Assembly: GCA_030248225.1 (NCBI GenBank)
Contig: JASANE010005003.1
Location: 1-64,000 of the forward strand
Direction of reading: 5' to 3'
Source of the DNA: Trileptium ribeirensis
Lineage: Eukaryota > Nematoda > Enoplea > Enoplida > Thoracostomopsidae
DNA length: 64,000 nucleotides
Position 1 is the first letter of the stretch; each line of letters starts with the position of its first letter. The notes below the pieces were generated by a model. It searched no databases, had not been told where the DNA came from, and saw only the letters and a program-made list of their open reading frames with translations. Position numbers and translations under genes: made by a program. Shown piece by piece: positions 47,016 to 57,695 of this stretch.

Positions 47016-48267
47016 ATGAGCGACAAAAACAACAACCGACGATCTAGCAATGGTGGTGAACCAACCAGCAATAGGTCCGGCGGACGATTATCAGCGGTCG
47101 GACCGTTTACCGTGCCAGAGGCAGTTTGTTACCAGTTGCCTACGATACCGTTTTACCAAGTGGACTTGGCGAAACCATATGCCGCATTCTTTTCACACGG
47201 CACCAATTGGCCATAGTCATCCAACATTCACATAGCTCCAGCTCCGTTCAACAACGACGGCATCATCGTCGTCACCGCCGAGAAACGCTATCAAATGCAA
47301 GTGTTCTCGTTCCTGGAGCAGACCGATGCCGCTCGTGAAATACTCCAAATGACAGGTACGCCACTGCAGGTTAAAGTTAGGTCATGGGGGCTAAAAGATG
47401 AGCTCATAGACTACGTCACCAAAGCCCGCCTTAAGCCCTTGTTAGAGCATATAATGCGACCAATATTGCTCAACAAGTTTGCTATGCCGGAATACGCACA
47501 CATTCTTCGGTTCACCGAAGACCGCCAACTTCTTGAAGTCTCTACAGACGCTTTTTGGGGTGTCGGACGCTCCAATCAGCAACTGCAAGGCAATGAGGCA
47601 CCAGGACGCTGCCACAACGTTATGGGCCGTTTGTTGGAAGAGGTGTGTGAATATCGCACCACAGGACATGTATGATGGCAGCATGTAGCCATCCTTGGAG
47701 ATGCTTTGGCGCTGCCCCTGTTAGAAACGGCAGGCGATAACAAATGGCTGGCCAACGGGTGGCCTGGTTCTTCGATGGTCCGACTCATCCAGGTTGCCAA
47801 TGACGTACTAACGCCTCAGCTCAAGTGCATAATTCTGTTGGGCGGCTATTACTACATCTATAGAAAGGCTCCGCTGGAGCACCAACCCGAACGCTGCATT
47901 CAAGAAAGTTAAGCGCCAATTGAGAGTGTTGTCAAAGCGGGTAGCGCCGACAACGGCAATCACTATCGCTCCCCCAATACCGCGTTGGGTTGCTACCAAC
48001 CAGGATGCAGCGTCCTGGACAACTGAACTAAAAAAGATAATCGCCAACCATCGGCAGCGCCATGACACCCTCCACAATGTACAAGTCCCAGATTGGCCGG
48101 TCACTTTCAATACTGCTGACGCTTGGGAGCGGGACGAACCGCATATGGAGTGGCGCGAGCGGCCACAATTCAGTGAACCGATGGTCTCAAATTACTGCCG
48201 CCGCAACTTGCGTGAGCAGGTGAGCCATCTAGTGCGCGATGCTGAATTGGGACGCCTTGCACCGTAA
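47016..48267 (+). pseudogene. cargo module 2: NADAR domain plus SGNH-like domain
   Basis: About 415 codons in nearly one frame. The Asn/Ser-rich N-terminus is followed by a NADAR core with DGIIVVTAEKRYQM, RPILLNKF, LLEVSTDAFWGVG (the L.E, D and WGxG catalytic-site motifs are intact) and HNVMGRLLEEV. The second domain runs HVAILGDALALPLL (block I GDS-like, Ser replaced by Ala), NGWPGSSMVRL, CIILLGGYYYIY, TIAPPIPRW and DEPHM (compare D..H of block V). This order fits the SGNH fold, but the nucleophile is absent. Damage is light: TAG at 47214, TGA at 47673 and one frame change near 47900. It lies 218 bp after module 1 on the same strand. The closest alternative for the second domain is an unrelated Rossmann-like fold. 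Confidence 0.7.
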
Positions 48268-49439
48268 AAGCGAGCACAAAGCGCACCGTTAGCAGCTAGC
48301 GTTAGCGAAAAAACAGGGCGAAAATTTCACGACTTTCTGAAAGAAATACCTATAGGAAGGAGAACCAACATAAGACATCCAACTAGTTAAAACAAGCAAC
48401 CGCGAAGTACGTCAAGAACGTCGACTTAAGACACCATTCGCAAGTATTCTATGCATCTGAATAAGATAGAAATAATGGCGACATAATCTCAATATACCAA
48501 CCCTATTAAGGAAAAGCGACAATTTGTAAGGAAGTCCTCTAGTAATTGAGCACACCGCTAGTAATAATCACTCCTTTCCAACGATCCCAAAATAAAACTA
48601 ATAGGCATAGCAATTCCGAAACCAGCCTATAAAATTTATTCCAGGAGAATTTTCTAAGGGAACCCCTGGGTCGAGACAAACCGGCAGCCGGGTCCTTTTC
48701 CTGGGGTACACCAAACAAAAAATTCACTTGGAGGTACGCGCTAAACTGTATATCTATATATCTATTGTTTGTTGCTATTATTGCTATTATGAGGTGTCAA
48801 AATAGGGAGCAAAGAGATAATTCAAGGGAATAACAAATTCTCAGAACCAAGAAAACGAAATTTAACAAACTCAAAATACTAAAAATAAGGGAAAACTTCT
48901 AAAGGTACCGAATAATAAGGGGGATTACGTTTTTGGCAACACAAATCCATAAAGAATTGTCGTCCTTCTATCCGTTTCTCGGGAATTTAAATTTTAATTC
49001 TTTGGGAATTTTTCATATCTTCGGAAAATTTTAAGAGTTGATTACAAAGGCTGTACATCATATCGGACAAAAAGGAGCTAATTTTTACACATATTTTACA
49101 TTTTCTTATACATATGTCCCCAAAATTGATTTCTACCATAAGTAAGGAGTTTAATAAACCCAAAAAAATTTAAGAGATGTAACAGCAAGGGATTTTCTGG
49201 GGATTTTCTTCAAATACCTAAATCAAGTAAATATCCAGAATCAGGGTTATAATGGGCAAATTCAACATGGTGGGCGACCGGATACTGATACGGGAAGTTG
49301 ATTGCGCCGTTCTGTGTGCTGTACCCGAATTTTGAAATGTGTGGTTCTACATATGTGTAAACCATTATATTTGTGTGTATGCTCATTTGCAGCTTTTATG
49401 TATAATCATTCTAGGATTTTAAATATTCAAAATTGGAAA
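48268..49439. other. no gene recognised
   Basis: AT-rich sequence after the cargo. It may contain the 3' LTR of the large element, but no matching 5' copy is visible upstream of gag. The short frame 48727-48539 has no motif. Confidence 0.35.
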
Positions 49440-49880
49440 AATGGGAGCCGGGTCAAGAAAATTAAGGGGACCCAGATTTCTGACGGGGTTTGCACTGGAA
49501 GTATAAAAGGAAGGGGCCCGGCACAGCATCGGAGCCAGTCTTGAACGAGTTTTCTAAAATTGACGACGTTTTATTTTGGGCGGTTGTCGCCGTTTTCTGC
49601 ACTGCAGTTTTTGCTTGTAGAGTTTCGTTTCTTTGTTTAACTACCAAAGTTTGCGCTTTCTGGGAGCAGCTCTCGTGTGTAGACGCAGCGTAGAGTCCCT
49701 CCTGGTGTACTTTTCTTTGCCGAAATTTGCTAGCACGAGCTGCCCTTGCGGGTGCTGGCGCGTCCGGTGGATGCTCCGCGCATCGGTAAGTGCAGCCCCC
49801 AACAAAACTGAGAAATAACGCGTTTTAACAGATCACAAAGTTTTTAGCTCTCGACTGGTTCCCCGCTCGTCGGGTTTTTA
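49440..49880 (+). repeat. family P promoter-bearing repeat, copy 3 (partial)
   Basis: TATA at 49501-49509, GGGGCCCGG, GAGCCAGTC, CGGTTGTCGCCGTT, CTTGCGGGTGCTGGCGCGTC and the end CTCGACTGGTTCCCCGCTCG appear in the same order as in copies 1, 2 and 4. The upstream 0.7 kb of the longer copies is not recognisable here. It lies 1.2 kb downstream of the NADAR cargo in the same orientation. Confidence 0.65.
49501..49540 (+). promoter_or_regulatory. TATA plus initiator-like core promoter in family P copy 3
   Basis: TATAAAAGG is followed by GGGCCCGG and, about 32 bases downstream, CCAGTC. This is the same architecture as in the other copies. Confidence 0.5.
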
Positions 49881-51836
49881 TTTTTTTATTTATATTATTA
49901 TTTTATTATATTTTTATGTTCTAGACGCGGTGGGCGAAATTTTACTGCTTAGTGATGTGAATGGACGTTGGAAAAACAAAGACACACGGGGGGTAAGGCG
50001 TTAATTGAATCGCGAAGACCTGGACGCAACTGCTAGCTCAGGCATTCAGACAAGTGTAAGTAGGATTTGTTCGCGAGGCTACCGATAAATCTAGAGCGTT
50101 ATTCCCTGAGGTTTTATTTGTTCCGTAGCAGATCATTCGTCTTAACATCAGTTTCCACGCCGTGTAGACTGGACAGGGAACTTCATTGATTTTAAATTGA
50201 ACAGTTTAGGGCCTCCCCGGTTCGAGTGAGCATGTTAGCACACTACGGAACCTCGCACCGCCCTATTTTCCTTTAAACCGTGCTCGACTTTTGCATTGGA
50301 GATTATCGTACACGCTTTCAAGTTTGTAAAACATTTCGCCTTGTATCGTATGTCAGTGAGCTGTGAGTGGCTCCAGGTCATCCGAGAGTACAGAGTGTCA
50401 ATTAGGGTACGGAGAAGTACAGCAATTAAAACGGACATGGTCATTTGCAGCCCAGGACGCAGTAGTATTCTAAATAAAACTACAAAGTAGGGACTCCTGA
50501 CGGAACCGCCAAAATTTGAGTGAATGCCTTGAGTTGTTTTTCAACTAAGTAAGGCCCAACGCCCATGAAATTCACGCAAGTTACACATCTTGTCGACACG
50601 GTTGAAGATTTTGTCAATTTTTAACAATTAATAACCATCGTCGGGTGGATCCGGACATTCCGATAGGAGTGACGTATCTTAACCCCTCGTGTGTTATGTC
50701 GACACATTTCTGTTAAGCTTTAGCGAAGTTAAAATGCTCCTCCGAGCGTAAAGTCTATAGCTCGAGGCTCTCAATCCAAAACGGTTTAGTCAAGCAACGT
50801 GATAGCAGTCATTTTAGGTCAGAGGTGCTGCCAGTGATCACGGACCCTGATGCGAAATGAAAATGCCTTGAGGGGCGCCATGCTAAAAATGCAGAGTAAA
50901 CTGCAGTCTGCTGTGACGTATCAATCTAGTCTAAGTTCAAACAAAGTTACTCGAGACCGCACCCCATAGTCGAGCTAGTGCCCTGAGGAGTTCAACTAAC
51001 AAAAGTGCCCTCCCAATCTAAGCAAAATTATCGGACGCGGACTTCCACACATGGTAGACGTGGTAGAATCCTCGTTGGAGCAATCTATTTTTATGTCAAG
51101 AACATAAGTTTGAAATGATAGGAAGGTAGGCAACGTCGGCCTGAACCCACGAGACGCACCTATTACTTTCCGCTTGCATACGGCTATCCGCTCTCCAGTT
51201 TGGCCCGGTATAATCCGTTTTTTATCGCGCTAGGAGTCTCAATGTTCAAAATAAGCTGACAGTTCGCATGTGACCCCAGACGTGGCGAAGCGAACTTAGC
51301 ATGTAAATATGGAGAACGAGAGAACGCTTGGACACCGATAAACTCACATGTTTATAGCAGGCCTAGTGGAAAATTTGTGACGAGACATGTTTTGCACCCG
51401 TAAAGTGGGGTAAAATTTATAAAGTTCACATCACAAGTAGCCTTGTTATGGGTACACTGCGAGGTACCCACGTTCGTAATTCTGTATAAATGTTATACCT
51501 ACGTCTTTGAATACATAACTTTGCTTTTCGCTAATAAAGTGTTAGACTGTTAAGTGCATCTTTGGGCGATACGTTTTAACCAATACCCGTCGATAAAAAG
51601 GTCACAAACCAAAGGCCGATTATTATTTTTCAAGTACCAGGTTTTGCCAACAACACTATTCTCGAGGAACTAAATAATCTTACTAGGAAGTCAGTTAGGT
51701 GCCATTTAAGCAGCAACCGGCACAACTTGCATCTGATTTAGTGCTGGGTCCCGTAGGCAGGTTTCGGTCCTCTGTTTCCACTAAATTATTTAGACCAGGT
51801 AAATGCTCTGGGATCAGTACCCAGGTGTTCCCTAGA
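49881..51836. other. no gene recognised
   Basis: A T/A-rich run occurs at 49880-49920. The short frames are without motif. No repeat boundary is recognised before family S copy D. Confidence 0.35.
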
Positions 51837-52224
51837 GATCATTTTAACGGGAAGGTTCCCTCCAGGCTAATCAAAGATACCGTCGAACCCGCGTTCATGC
51901 ATTCAGGTTCAAGGTGTGGGAACCCCAATTATTAAGGATAGTGAGTAGAATGAGGGCAAGGCAGGTCAGCCTTAGTACCTGTGAGCAGGCTTAGGGGTTA
52001 ACCCTCCCTCAGGGGACCTTCATACTACTAGATACGTGGGCCAGTAATGGGGGCCAGGCCGAAAACCCTGGTAAACCCGCCGGCAACTCGTTAAGCTAAG
52101 CGATTCCCTTAGGTCAGCTAACAGTTCACCGGGGCGTCGTGAAAGCCGGGGTTGTCCGGGCACCACAATGCAATATAATGTGGTGCAGCTGGGATTCCTT
52201 AGGGCCTGAACTGGTCCTAGTACA
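51837..52224 (-). repeat. family S interspersed repeat, copy D
   Basis: Starts GATCATTTTAACGGGAAGG and ends TGGTCCTAGTAC, near-identical to copy C over about 388 bases. The family end GATCATTTTAACGGG is shared exactly by C and D, which defines that terminus. The minus-strand frame 52430-52020 runs through it and is not a gene. Confidence 0.85.
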
Positions 52225-54074
52225 AAGTACCGGCTCTGCGTTACATAAAATTTTAAAATATTACAAAATATTGCATTAGAACAGGACAGAAAACGGAGAG
52301 AAGAAGGTTGTTTCGAAGCAAGAGCTTCGAGACCGACTAAGTATAAAAGTAGTAAGACGACGGCAGCCTGAAGTCTATCGGTGCAAATTTTCAGCAGAAT
52401 GGTCGGGTAGTCCGACCTGCATTTTAGCACGAGTACGCTACTGTTTGCTTTACGTGCTGCTTTCGAATTAATGCTCAGACGTTGCTATGCGTATGTCTGA
52501 GCTTGCTATCGTAGGTCGTTTTGTTTAGCAGCTCCAGATATGAAGCAGGGGAACCCATCTTGATCACACGACCCTGGTCCTTTCGGCTTCCTAGAATTTT
52601 CCCAGTTCTGGGTGTGTTAAAACCGGTGCGCCGTGATTACCAACGTTTCACCGCGCTCATCGGAAATCAACTCACTAACGGAAAGGCACAGTCAAATAGG
52701 CTTGGCTCCTATATTTGTGTGTCAGAAAACCTTTGCTTTTTGTTTTCGTGTACACAAAATTGGCTAATGGTTATTGACGTTATTATCGTTATTGGCCAAT
52801 GGTACGCCGCTCACTGCCAGTTGTCGAGATCAACATGTTCTTTGATCTCTAAACGAGGTTAGCTGTTGGAGGGTCTGAAAGCGGTAGGTATATTTTAAAA
52901 ATAAGATAAAATGCAGCGACTTCGGCAAACCAACCAACTGGCTTCCCCTAACTGAATCAATGTGCTCCGATCATGGTATAGTATAATAAAAAATTTCTTC
53001 TCGTAATATCTGAAGTTCTTTGTTTTTATCTCAATTTGGTACGTTATGTGCTTACAGATTTCCCTTGGAATGAAAGTTTGAGGTTGCTATTATACAAGTA
53101 TTGTATAGTATATGCAGTGGCCATTACTAGTCACGCAAACACTACATTTGGCTCAAAACCAAACATAATGTTTTATATGCATTAATGGTGTTCCTTAGCA
53201 TCTTCGTCTGAAAGGGCATATTCAGATTTCAAAACATAAAGTAGCTTGCTGCATATGAATGAATTTATCATGAAAATGGCACCAATTTCTGTTTTCAACG
53301 TCCTAATATTGGCATATCTCTATGTTGGTCAATATATGTTTATTTGTATAAAAGTTGTGTATTTTTAACGAAGAAGAGAAATTGCACCTAAATATAATTT
53401 CTTCAATATATAGGCCCGCAGTAAATTGTATGACTCAACCATTGTGTTCCTTAGCAAACAATTTTCGCACGCAGAAGAAACCCGGCACTGTGGGTGTTGA
53501 GCGCCTACAGTGATCCAAAACAGTCGAATTTTTAATTCTCGTAGAAATGACTGCGTCCTTTCTCTTTACCTATCCGGTCTGAAATTCATCCATACTCAGC
53601 CAAAGTTTTCATTACTACTGAAGCCAGCCGCTCGTCATTGTCGCTTGGAGGAAACCCCGAACTCCCATCGACCGAAACTGCGCCGAAGATTCGTTCATTT
53701 GTCTAGGATATTTTGGAGAACGTTGAAAGGGTGAAGAAGGCGATCAGTGCCCTTATGGCGTGCTAGGTCAGCTCGCCTGGCGCCACAGAGGCCTTCCGTT
53801 TTCTGATAAGAATTTTCAGGGCTCCCGGTTACCGATGTTGCACGACTTGGGGGCACCCGTTTTTTGAGAATTTTGCACGGGACCTTTGGTAGAAAAATTT
53901 CCTGTGGTTTCTGTGATGCTATAAGGCTGTGACGGCGGTAGCCGCGACTGCCGTCAGATTTGCCCTATTCTCCCGGTGCTCTCCAACCTTTATCAATGAA
54001 ACCCTTACATCAAATTTTGTAAAAAAGCATTGACATCCATCGGACCTATAAAAAAGACAAGAAAATGGCCCGAT
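52225..54074. other. no gene recognised
   Basis: GTGTTCCTTAGCA occurs at about 53189 and 53443 in weakly similar surroundings. The frames at 52521-52862 and 53510-53734 have no motif. Confidence 0.35.
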
Positions 54075-55960
54075 ACGCAGGGAACCAGTCGAGAGTAGGG
54101 GCGATATCGTTTTATTGAATAATTTTACAAATTTGGTATTTTTGTCGGGGCCCGGCCTTTACGAGCGCGCGGAGAATCCTTCCGACGCTCCGGCGTCCGC
54201 AAAGGCTGACCTTGCGTGTTCAAAAGAAACTGAAAGCACAGGTGATGCTGTTCGCAGTTGAGGTACAGCGAGGAATCACCCTGGAGAAGCCGAAAATAGA
54301 AAACCTAAAATAAAAAACAAGCCATCATACGAAAGTGAAAAAATAATTAAATGGCGACAACCGCCAAACAAGCTAAAGCAAGTCTCGACTGGTCCTGATG
54401 CGATTTCGGGTGGTATCCTTTTATACCCTAATCTAACCTCTCTCTTTGTCTACTGTCCCGAGAGTCCTAAAAGAATTTTCATATTTAAACTTGGCATCAG
54501 TATCCTTAAATAAGCATAAGCAACAAAGTATATATATATAATTATATATATACAAAAATGTGCACGTATATACGCACACAAATACATTGACATTGATAAA
54601 CCCCTAAGTTGTCGTGTAAGAACTTTCTCAAAATGACACCAAACAAGCGCCCTTGGCGGCAAGCGGCACATAAGAAAAGGGCGTCGTGGCAACAAAAGAA
54701 TCGGAGTGGGCATTAACTGGGCAGTGGCTGAAACGTGCCAAGAAAGCACGTAAACAAACTAAACCACGAGCTGGTCGGCGCGTGGTTTTCAAAAGAAGAA
54801 AATATACGGGTGCTCAGGGCACTAGCACTTCCTTAGCATTTTAGGGTGTTTTATGTGATTGCAGATGAACGGAGAGGAGTATCGAGAGGAGGAGTAATCG
54901 GGGGCGGGATCATGTCCATGCCCTGGCTAATCGCCTACTGGACAAAAATAGAAATTTAACGTAAACCAAATAGATGGACTGCTAGAGGCCGCTTTATGAG
55001 CAAAAGAATGAGAATTTTGCTTTCCCGCGAGGGTTATCGGGATTCCGGACGAGCCGGTAAGGGTTGAGGGCCCCAGTTTAGGGTACATTGAGCGTGAGAT
55101 CTCATGGGGGTGTACGGTTCCAAAAATGAGCGACGTTTGGTTGCATTAGTTGTCGTTTTGTAGTTAGAAAAACGGGTGTTTAAACGCTTAGTCAGGAGAC
55201 CCTAAGTACTTACTGGTGAGGGATAGGTAGACCCGAAGGTGCGTTTTAGCAATCTTAGACATCCCTAATGGCAATTCGGTAAAGCCCGAGTGTCCTAATT
55301 ATAAAATAAATTTAGGAATTGCGAATTTAAGTTAGGCCGTTAAAATTAGGTTCCTGGTTAGGTGTTCCCAGTTTCTTGTTCCATATTTTGGTTCTTACTC
55401 CATTAAACTTCACCATGATGTAAATACAACAAATTATTTTAACTCCTGCGTATCAGGGCAGGTCCTTCCATAGGTCTGACTACTTCAAATCGTGACCCTA
55501 ATCGAATAGGGCTCTAAGTTATCAATTTCTGCATATTACCTGATATGTCCTGACACACAGTGAAACAAGCACTGCAAATTGTAGGCGTGCGCACCGGAAT
55601 CAGGCTAAGGGTACGAAATCAAAGTATTAACCCCATGAGCATGAGTGTTGAGAGTTCTGGCTATTGTCCCCGGCCAGTCCGAGTGCGCACCCGTTCCTTC
55701 TATAGTTAAATTACAATTACCACTTATAACATGGTACCGTTACACATTCCCGTTATTATGGGATCGACCGGATGCCACTGAGTTTATTAACGTTTCGAAT
55801 GTAGTGCGAAAATAGCCCCGATCACCACGGTCCCGTGGAGCGTGATCCTCTCAACACATTACAGTAACAATACATTTTTATGACAACAATGCATTATATA
55901 TATTAAACAATGTCAGGTTCACGCCCCGTCTGCATGCGGTCGTCCGTAAGGTTAAAATTT
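54075..55960 (-). repeat. family P promoter-bearing repeat (LTR-like), copy 4
   Basis: Collinear with 3905-5625. Shared blocks, plus-strand order: GGGAACCAGTCGAGAG (54083), a CCGCAAAGGC block, CGACAACCGCCA, CTCGACTGGTCC, TATA (reverse) 54417-54425, CCCTGGCTAATCGCCTACTG, AGATGGACTGCTAGAGGCCG, GTGTTTAAACGCTTAG, CCTAAGTACTTACTGG, and GATCGACCGGAT with GTGGAGCGTGAT near 55763-55845. A (TA)n stretch lies at 54530-54555. Either a long solo LTR or a non-autonomous element. Confidence 0.68.
54385..54426 (-). promoter_or_regulatory. TATA plus initiator-like core promoter in family P copy 4
   Basis: On the minus strand TATAAAAGG (54417-54425) is followed about 30 bases downstream by CCAGTCGAG, as in the other three copies. 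Confidence 0.5.
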
Positions 55961-56154
55961 GTCCTCTTCCTGGTAGTATTCTGAATGAAGTTAAAATTTC
56001 CTAAAAAGAGATGTTAACTAATAATATATCTCTGCGCAAATAAAAGAGACTCAGAGGGTCCAATTTGAAACAAAGAAATGGCCACTGAGCAAACAGTAGC
56101 CGCACTCGCTCTGTTACACACAGACTCTGTGCTAGAAGTGGGTACGTGTATGCT

Positions 56155-56275
56155 GGGAACGTAACAACTTTAGCAATGTTGTTACATGCTCGCGCGTATG
56201 CGTAGCAATGGATCAAAGTTGTTTGCGCAGAAACCGCTTTGCGTAACAACTCATGAACGTTGTTACACACTGTCG
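56155..56275. repeat. two GTAACAAC/GTTGTTAC palindromes
   Basis: GTAACAAC-TTTAGCAAT-GTTGTTAC near 56160 and GTAACAAC-TCATGAAC-GTTGTTAC near 56240 each have 8 bp perfect arms and loops of 8-9 bases. A half site (GTTACAC) flanks each side. They could be protein-binding dyads or the remains of a palindromic repeat. Confidence 0.6.
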
Positions 56276-56599
56276 AATGTTGTGCTTCCATAGACACGTG
56301 TGTATATGTTGACGATGTCGGGTAAACTGAATACTATTCTCTGTGAACGATGCACAAATAGACAATGCATTCAAGCGCTGTCACAACAGTTGCGCGATGA
56401 ATCGGACAGCATTAAGCATACACATTGCAGCGATTCGCAGGATTCGGAATTTCCAGAAGCGTGAAAGGTACAACGTCGAATGGTCGTTCAAAGCTGTTGC
56501 TAGCAAGTAATTTGTCGGGCGGAGCCGAATTCGGTTGAATTACCAACCGACGTGAAGTTTCAGACACAACAAACGCTGAAGAATGCGGTAAGCGATATT

Positions 56600-56805
56600 T
56601 AGCCTCAGTTTTATTCACTATCGCAATATGTTCTCAAAGGGAAAAGCTGATGTCGAAGTCAATTGCGGAGTCCATCGAAACAATGATTCAAAAACCAGTA
56701 CAGTTGCCACCACACAGTTTACCATTTTGCGATAGAACTGAGGCACTACGTCAAGTGCACGAAATGCCTGACAAAGGAATCATTCATGGGTTATTTAGCC
56801 CGTAG
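56600..56805 (+). pseudogene. N-terminal RT fragment of a second Ty3/Gypsy-type element
   Basis: The frame 56650-56805 contains KPVQLPPHSLPF, RTEALRQVHEM and DKGIIHGLFSP, matching the conserved approach to the Gypsy RT domain (KP.R.PP...RE.V..QV.EML.KGII..S.SP). Just upstream, in another frame, FSKGKADV resembles the preceding linker motif. The RT palm does not follow; sequence identity is lost after TAG at 56803. No other part of this element was found, so it is a small, frameshifted relic unrelated in sequence to the copy at 41.2-42.8 kb. Confidence 0.6.
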
Positions 56806-57529
56806 ACCTCGCTAATTTTATTAACAAACAATAAGGGTGTGTCATGGCGCATTTGCTTTTAGATCTCAATCCAATAATGCAGCTAATCGCAAACTTTGTT
56901 AACCAAGCGCAGCCGGGTTATCAAAATCATTTCATCCCTAGATCAATCACCAATGATCAACAAGGTAACGTTCGACCAGTTATTCCCTAGTGCCTACACT
57001 GAAGACGCACTAATCAGTCTGCTGGTTTTCCAGGTACTATTTTGATCTTGTGGACATCTTAATAATAATTGGAAAAATTACACAAGCTTTTTAAATTCTG
57101 AAACAGCTCTAGTTTTGATTCTGATATGCAAATTTATTCAGCTCCCATGGTGCCTACGAGTCTTTACATTTAATGCAATGTTTTTCTTCTGAAACGCATT
57201 CATACGGCTCGAGAATGGAAATTCATTAACCATCATTCGCACAGCATGCTTTTACTAGTGTTCGAACAATATTGCCACACATGTTTATAATCAGGTAGAT
57301 AATTCACATAAGGAAATGAATAATGTAACGGCAGAAAGGGGGTAAACCTCGACTCTTACATCTGCCTATAATTCTGTATTATATAATGTAATAAATTTAA
57401 TCGACAAATACTTTATACTATATTCGTATTAAATACAACAAATTTGGTAAGGAAACGTTGATACAAATTACTATGGTTAAGTAAAATAGAAACAGAAGAG
57501 GAGGGTAGACCCATTCCACTAACATTTGT
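56806..57529. other. no gene recognised
   Basis: AT-rich. The part next to the LINE end below is probably its 3' untranslated tail (minus strand), but the terminus is not defined. Confidence 0.35.
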
Positions 57530-57695
57530 TTAAAGGTTTCTAGTAAATTTTAGAAACTGGCTCAAATCTATTTCGTTTAAAAGTTCCTTAAATACATGGA
57601 GACTTGAAGCAGCTACCAAGGGTATACCGTTCACATATTTGGGCAGGTTGTTCCAAACGTCAATATTACGTGGCAGAATATAATGGCTTAGTTAA
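57530..57695 (-). pseudogene. 3' end of a CR1/Jockey-like LINE ORF2
   Basis: Read on the minus strand, the frame encodes LPRNIDVWNNLP, KYVNGIPLVAASSLHVFKEL and ends in TAA at 57532-57530. The signature R.I..WN.LP...V.A.SL..FK..L is the usual C-terminus of LINE ORF2 proteins after the RT domain. Upstream the frame is lost. This fragment does not overlap the domains kept in the LINE at 5.6-7.5 kb, so whether both belong to one family cannot be judged. Confidence 0.75.

Larger units (their letters stand above)
32020..48267 (+). mobile_element. decayed Ty3/Gypsy-like retroelement or composite carrying NADAR cargo
   Basis: All recognisable coding pieces lie on the plus strand in the order gag, low-complexity region, env-like region, protease, RT, RNase H, truncated integrase, acidic linker, NADAR plus SGNH-like module 1, NADAR plus SGNH-like module 2. 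Each is broken by stops or frameshifts, so the element is dead. At about 16 kb it is much longer than a usual 5-10 kb Gypsy element. The standard gag-pol-env order is not followed, and internal minisatellite and SINE-like sequence are present. Some of this may be nested insertion. LTRs, primer-binding site and target-site duplication could not be identified by eye. Confidence 0.7.

Noticed and set aside
48268..49880. family P copy 3 as the 3' LTR of the large retroelement
   Set aside because: No matching copy lies upstream of gag at 30.9-32.3 kb, and the upstream landmarks of family P are not visible between 48.3 and 49.4 kb; kept as an independent repeat.
56412..56618. minus-strand frame as an adenine methyltransferase (METTL4-like) fragment
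   Set aside because: It has a faint resemblance (a LPHSSAF stretch, FDVV) but no DPPW catalytic motif, and the plus strand here fits a Gypsy RT approach better.
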